Shown: piece by piece, positions 14,714 through 16,335 of the stretch
How the letters are laid out: every line of letters starts with the position of its first letter
Position numbering within the stretch: the first letter of the stretch is position 1
Assembly (NCBI GenBank): GCA_007118045.1
Contig: SKTG01000200.1
Location: 1 to 16,335 of the forward strand
Source of the DNA: Nitriliruptoraceae bacterium
GTDB taxonomy: Bacteria; Actinomycetota; Nitriliruptoria; Nitriliruptorales; Nitriliruptoraceae
DNA: 16,335 nucleotides
Direction of reading: 5' to 3'
Notes under the pieces: model-generated
Told to the model about the DNA's origin: nothing
The model's input: the letters and a program-made list of their open reading frames with translations, nothing else
The model's database searches: none
Position numbers and translations under genes: made by a program

Positions 14714-15469
14714 ATGACGACCGCGACCGCCGTTCTCGACGCACACGGCCTCACCAAGACCTTCGACGGACACGTCGTGCTGAAGGGGCTCGACCTGCAG
14801 GTCGGCGATGGGGAGTTCATCTCCGTGATGGGCCCCTCCGGCTCCGGCAAGTCGACGCTGCTCTACAACATCAGCGGCATGGACACGATGACCGCGGGCG
14901 AGGTCCGCTTCGAAGGCCGGGACCTGGGCGCGCTCAGCCAGAAGGAACTCGCCCGGTTGCGGCTGACGACCATGGGGTTCATCTTCCAGCACGTCCACCT
15001 GCTGAAGAACCTGTCCCTGCTCGACAACGTCGTGCTACCGGCCTACCTGGCCGGGCTGGCACCACGGACGGAACTCGACTCACGTGCCATGGCGCTGATG
15101 GCACGGACCGGCGTCGACGAGCTCGCCGACCGGGACGTCTCGGAAGCCTCCGGCGGGCAGCTACAGCGCATCGGCATCTGCCGCGCGCTGATCAACCACC
15201 CGAAGATCCTGCTGGGCGACGAACCGACCGGTGCGCTCGACTCCGTCGCGGCCGCCGAGATCATGGACATCCTCGGGGAACTCAACGCCGAGGGCACGAC
15301 CATCATGCTCGTCACCCACGACACCCGGGTCGCGGCCCGCACCGACCGGGTCCTGTACATGATCGATGGCCGCATCGTCGGCGACCGGAACCAGGGCCCG
15401 TACACCGGCGCGGGCCTCGACCAGCGTCACGCCGAGCTCACCGAGTGGCTGATGGAGCTGGCAGGATGA
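14714..15469 (+). CDS. ABC transporter ATP-binding protein, LolD/MacB family
   Basis: This 251-residue cytoplasmic ATPase energises the adjacent permease. Motifs: Walker A GPSGSGKS (40-47), Q-loop in FIFQHVHLLKNLS, signature SGGQLQR starting at Ser146, Walker B ILLGDEPTGALD with Asp169 and catalytic Glu170, and H-loop His202 in VTHD. The MGFIFQ..HLL..LS..DNV pattern is typical of the LolD/MacB/FtsE group that partners FtsX-type permeases. ATG at 14714 is preferred over an in-frame GTG at 14705 because AGGGG (14701-14705) then lies eight bases upstream, overlapping the permease stop codon region; this suggests translational coupling. The final ~20 residues (GPYTGAGLDQRHAELTEWL) extend past the core fold. 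It is the last clear gene of the operon. Confidence 0.93.
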   Translation: MTTATAVLDAHGLTKTFDGHVVLKGLDLQVGDGEFISVMGPSGSGKSTLLYNISGMDTMTAGEVRFEGRDLGALSQKELARLRLTTMGFIFQHVHLLKNLSLLDNVVLPAYLAGLAPRTELDSRAMALMARTGVDELADRDVSEASGGQLQRIGICRALINHPKILLGDEPTGALDSVAAAEIMDILGELNAEGTTIMLVTHDTRVAARTDRVLYMIDGRIVGDRNQGPYTGAGLDQRHAELTEWLMELAG

Positions 15470-15497
15470 GCCGGAGCGGTCCCTGGGCGCGTCGGGA

Positions 15498-15516
15498 ACG
15501 AGGTCGGGATCCTCGT
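15498..15516 (+). terminator. Candidate terminator of the serine hydrolase-ABC operon
   Basis: ACGAGG (15498-15503) pairs with CCTCGT (15511-15516) around a seven-base loop, 28 bases after the ATPase stop codon. CTCT follows, but no real T tract. A second symmetric element, GGCCCCC-A-GGGGGCC (15555-15569), lies further on, and GGCCTC-G-GAGGCC (15668-15680) abuts the end of the convergent gene. Any of these could end transcription; none is strong. Confidence 0.3.
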
Positions 15517-15685
15517 CTCTGGGAGCAACGCTCAACGCGTCGCTGCTCGCCCGCGGCCCCCAGGGGGCCCACCTGGGTGCGTGATGTCGGGTTGGCCCGG
15601 GGATCGGGCATGCCACGGCGGCGATCACGGTCCTCTTCGGTGCCGGGATGCCCCGTACCGGCGCGGAGGCCTCGGAGGCCGTCGC

Positions 15686-16219
15686 TCAGCTGGTCGTGAC
15701 CTCCACGGTGATGTGGTCGTGGTCACCGATCACATGTCCGTCGACGTCGACCTCGGCGCCGTTCACGAGCACCGTGACCCCCGTCGCCGGGTGGCTGGTG
15801 TCGTGGACGACGCCGTCGAACGCGAACGCGTCCGCGGTGTGCTCGATCCCCATCGCGGTCAACGCCTCCCGCAGGGTCATGGGCTCGAAGCGGAACATGG
15901 CGAGCGGTGTGCGGGGGTGGTGGTGCCAGCGGTTGCCGTCGCCGGGGTGGACGTGGAACTCGGGGTGCAGGTCGTGGAAGCGCGGCTGGTCGAGGTCGAC
16001 CGTCTCGCCGTCGATGACGACGTCGAGGGTGCCGTGGTCGTGGGCCGCGAAGGTCGTGACGGCGGCGTCGGCGACGATCGGCAACGCCAGCAACACGGCG
16101 ACCAGCGTGGCGAGGCCGGCGAGCAGGGTCCTGCGTCGGCGGTGTCGGCGGCCTTCGGCCGGCGTCACCCCACCCGTGGGGGCCTCGTTCCCGGTCGGGT
16201 GGGTGTCTGTGGTCGACAC
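15686..16219 (-). CDS. Exported or membrane-anchored His-rich protein of unknown function
   Basis: This 177-residue protein does not belong to a family I can name. A basic stretch RRHRRRR (24-30) precedes one hydrophobic helix (about 31-50), so the rest should lie outside the cell, either anchored or cleaved near ADAA (50-53). The external part has 15 histidines, including HDH (60-62), FHDLHPEFHVHP (81-92), WHHHP (98-102) and DHDH (166-169), which suggests metal binding. Two similar strand pairs, LDVVIDGETVDLD (65-77) and VTVLVNGAEVDVD (148-160), suggest a repeated or beta-grasp-like fold. Start GTG at 16219 is well supported by GAGGAG (16226-16231) at six bases. That binding site is paired inside an 8-bp hairpin. 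The copper ATPase gene lies about 5 kb away, so a metal link is only suggestive. Confidence 0.75.
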   Translation of the reverse strand: MSTTDTHPTGNEAPTGGVTPAEGRRHRRRRTLLAGLATLVAVLLALPIVADAAVTTFAAHDHGTLDVVIDGETVDLDQPRFHDLHPEFHVHPGDGNRWHHHPRTPLAMFRFEPMTLREALTAMGIEHTADAFAFDGVVHDTSHPATGVTVLVNGAEVDVDGHVIGDHDHITVEVTTS

Positions 16220-16224
16220 GGTGC

Positions 16225-16251
16225 GCTCCTCGGTCGGTGTCGTCGAGGAGC
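16225..16251 (-). promoter_or_regulatory. RBS-sequestering hairpin of the His-rich protein gene
   Basis: GCTCCTCG (16225-16232) and CGAGGAGC (16244-16251) are perfect 8-bp inverted repeats around an 11-base loop. In the minus-strand transcript, the whole GAGGAG ribosome binding site (16226-16231) lies in the downstream arm, so folding would hide it from the ribosome. This is an apparent translational switch; the trigger is unknown. Confidence 0.55.
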
Positions 16252-16335
16252 ATCGGATGGACCGCTGTCGTGGCGGTGTCGCGGTGCTGTCGTGGTGGTC
16301 GACTGTGCCCCGAGTGGCTCCGAGCGTGACGAGGC

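Noticed and set aside
15466..15699. 77-codon frame overlapping the ATPase stop codon as ATGA, which could suggest translational coupling
   Set aside because: The product is Arg/Ser/Pro-rich throughout, has no ribosome binding site of its own, and runs into the end of the convergent gene. An ATGA overlap alone is weak evidence.

Overview
This is a very GC-rich bacterial stretch with dense coding on both strands, frequent GTG starts, and codon third positions that are almost all G or C. Those traits, a RecQ helicase carrying a C-terminal phosphoribosyltransferase-like tail, and the small membrane protein next to it point to an actinobacterium, perhaps a deep-branching one. The lineage is an inference; there is no rRNA or other marker gene here. 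I see no tRNA, rRNA, CRISPR array, insertion sequence, integrase or phage gene. No gene-free gap exceeds 300 bases; the largest is the 261-base gap between copB and the serine hydrolase gene.

Region 1 (1-3353, + strand) holds the end of a superfamily II helicase with a DUF3427 tail, a 60-residue membrane protein, and a complete RecQ-family helicase. A sequence resembling an actinobacterial LexA box lies about 80 bp before the recQ start.

Region 2 (3390-5674, - strand) holds a voltage-sensor-type ion channel with a non-canonical pore, a maltose/galactoside O-acetyltransferase and a TetR regulator. The TetR gene diverges from a CPBP-family membrane protease gene (5852-6700, +). A 44-bp composite palindrome lies in the AT-rich gap immediately before the protease start codon and is the obvious candidate operator. 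An alpha/beta hydrolase gene (6943-8226, +) follows.

Region 3 (8293-10374, - strand) is a CopB-type copper/silver P-type ATPase with a His-rich N terminus. Its promoter carries a CsoR-like operator. A strong hairpin between convergent genes (8254-8290) ends both this gene and the hydrolase gene.

Region 4 (10636-15469, + strand) looks like a three-gene operon: a secreted beta-lactamase-fold serine hydrolase with a three-helix membrane tail, a duplicated FtsX-type ABC permease, and its ATPase. Together they could form one envelope-directed export or remodelling unit. The window ends with an exported, His-rich protein of unknown family (15686-16219, -). Its ribosome binding site is buried in a perfect 8-bp hairpin.

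I did not find one clearly new multi-gene system. The best leads are the RBS-occluding hairpin of the His-rich protein, the composite palindrome at the protease gene, the channel with no GYG filter, and the unexplained 14-bp perfect hairpin between the divergent copB and serine hydrolase genes.
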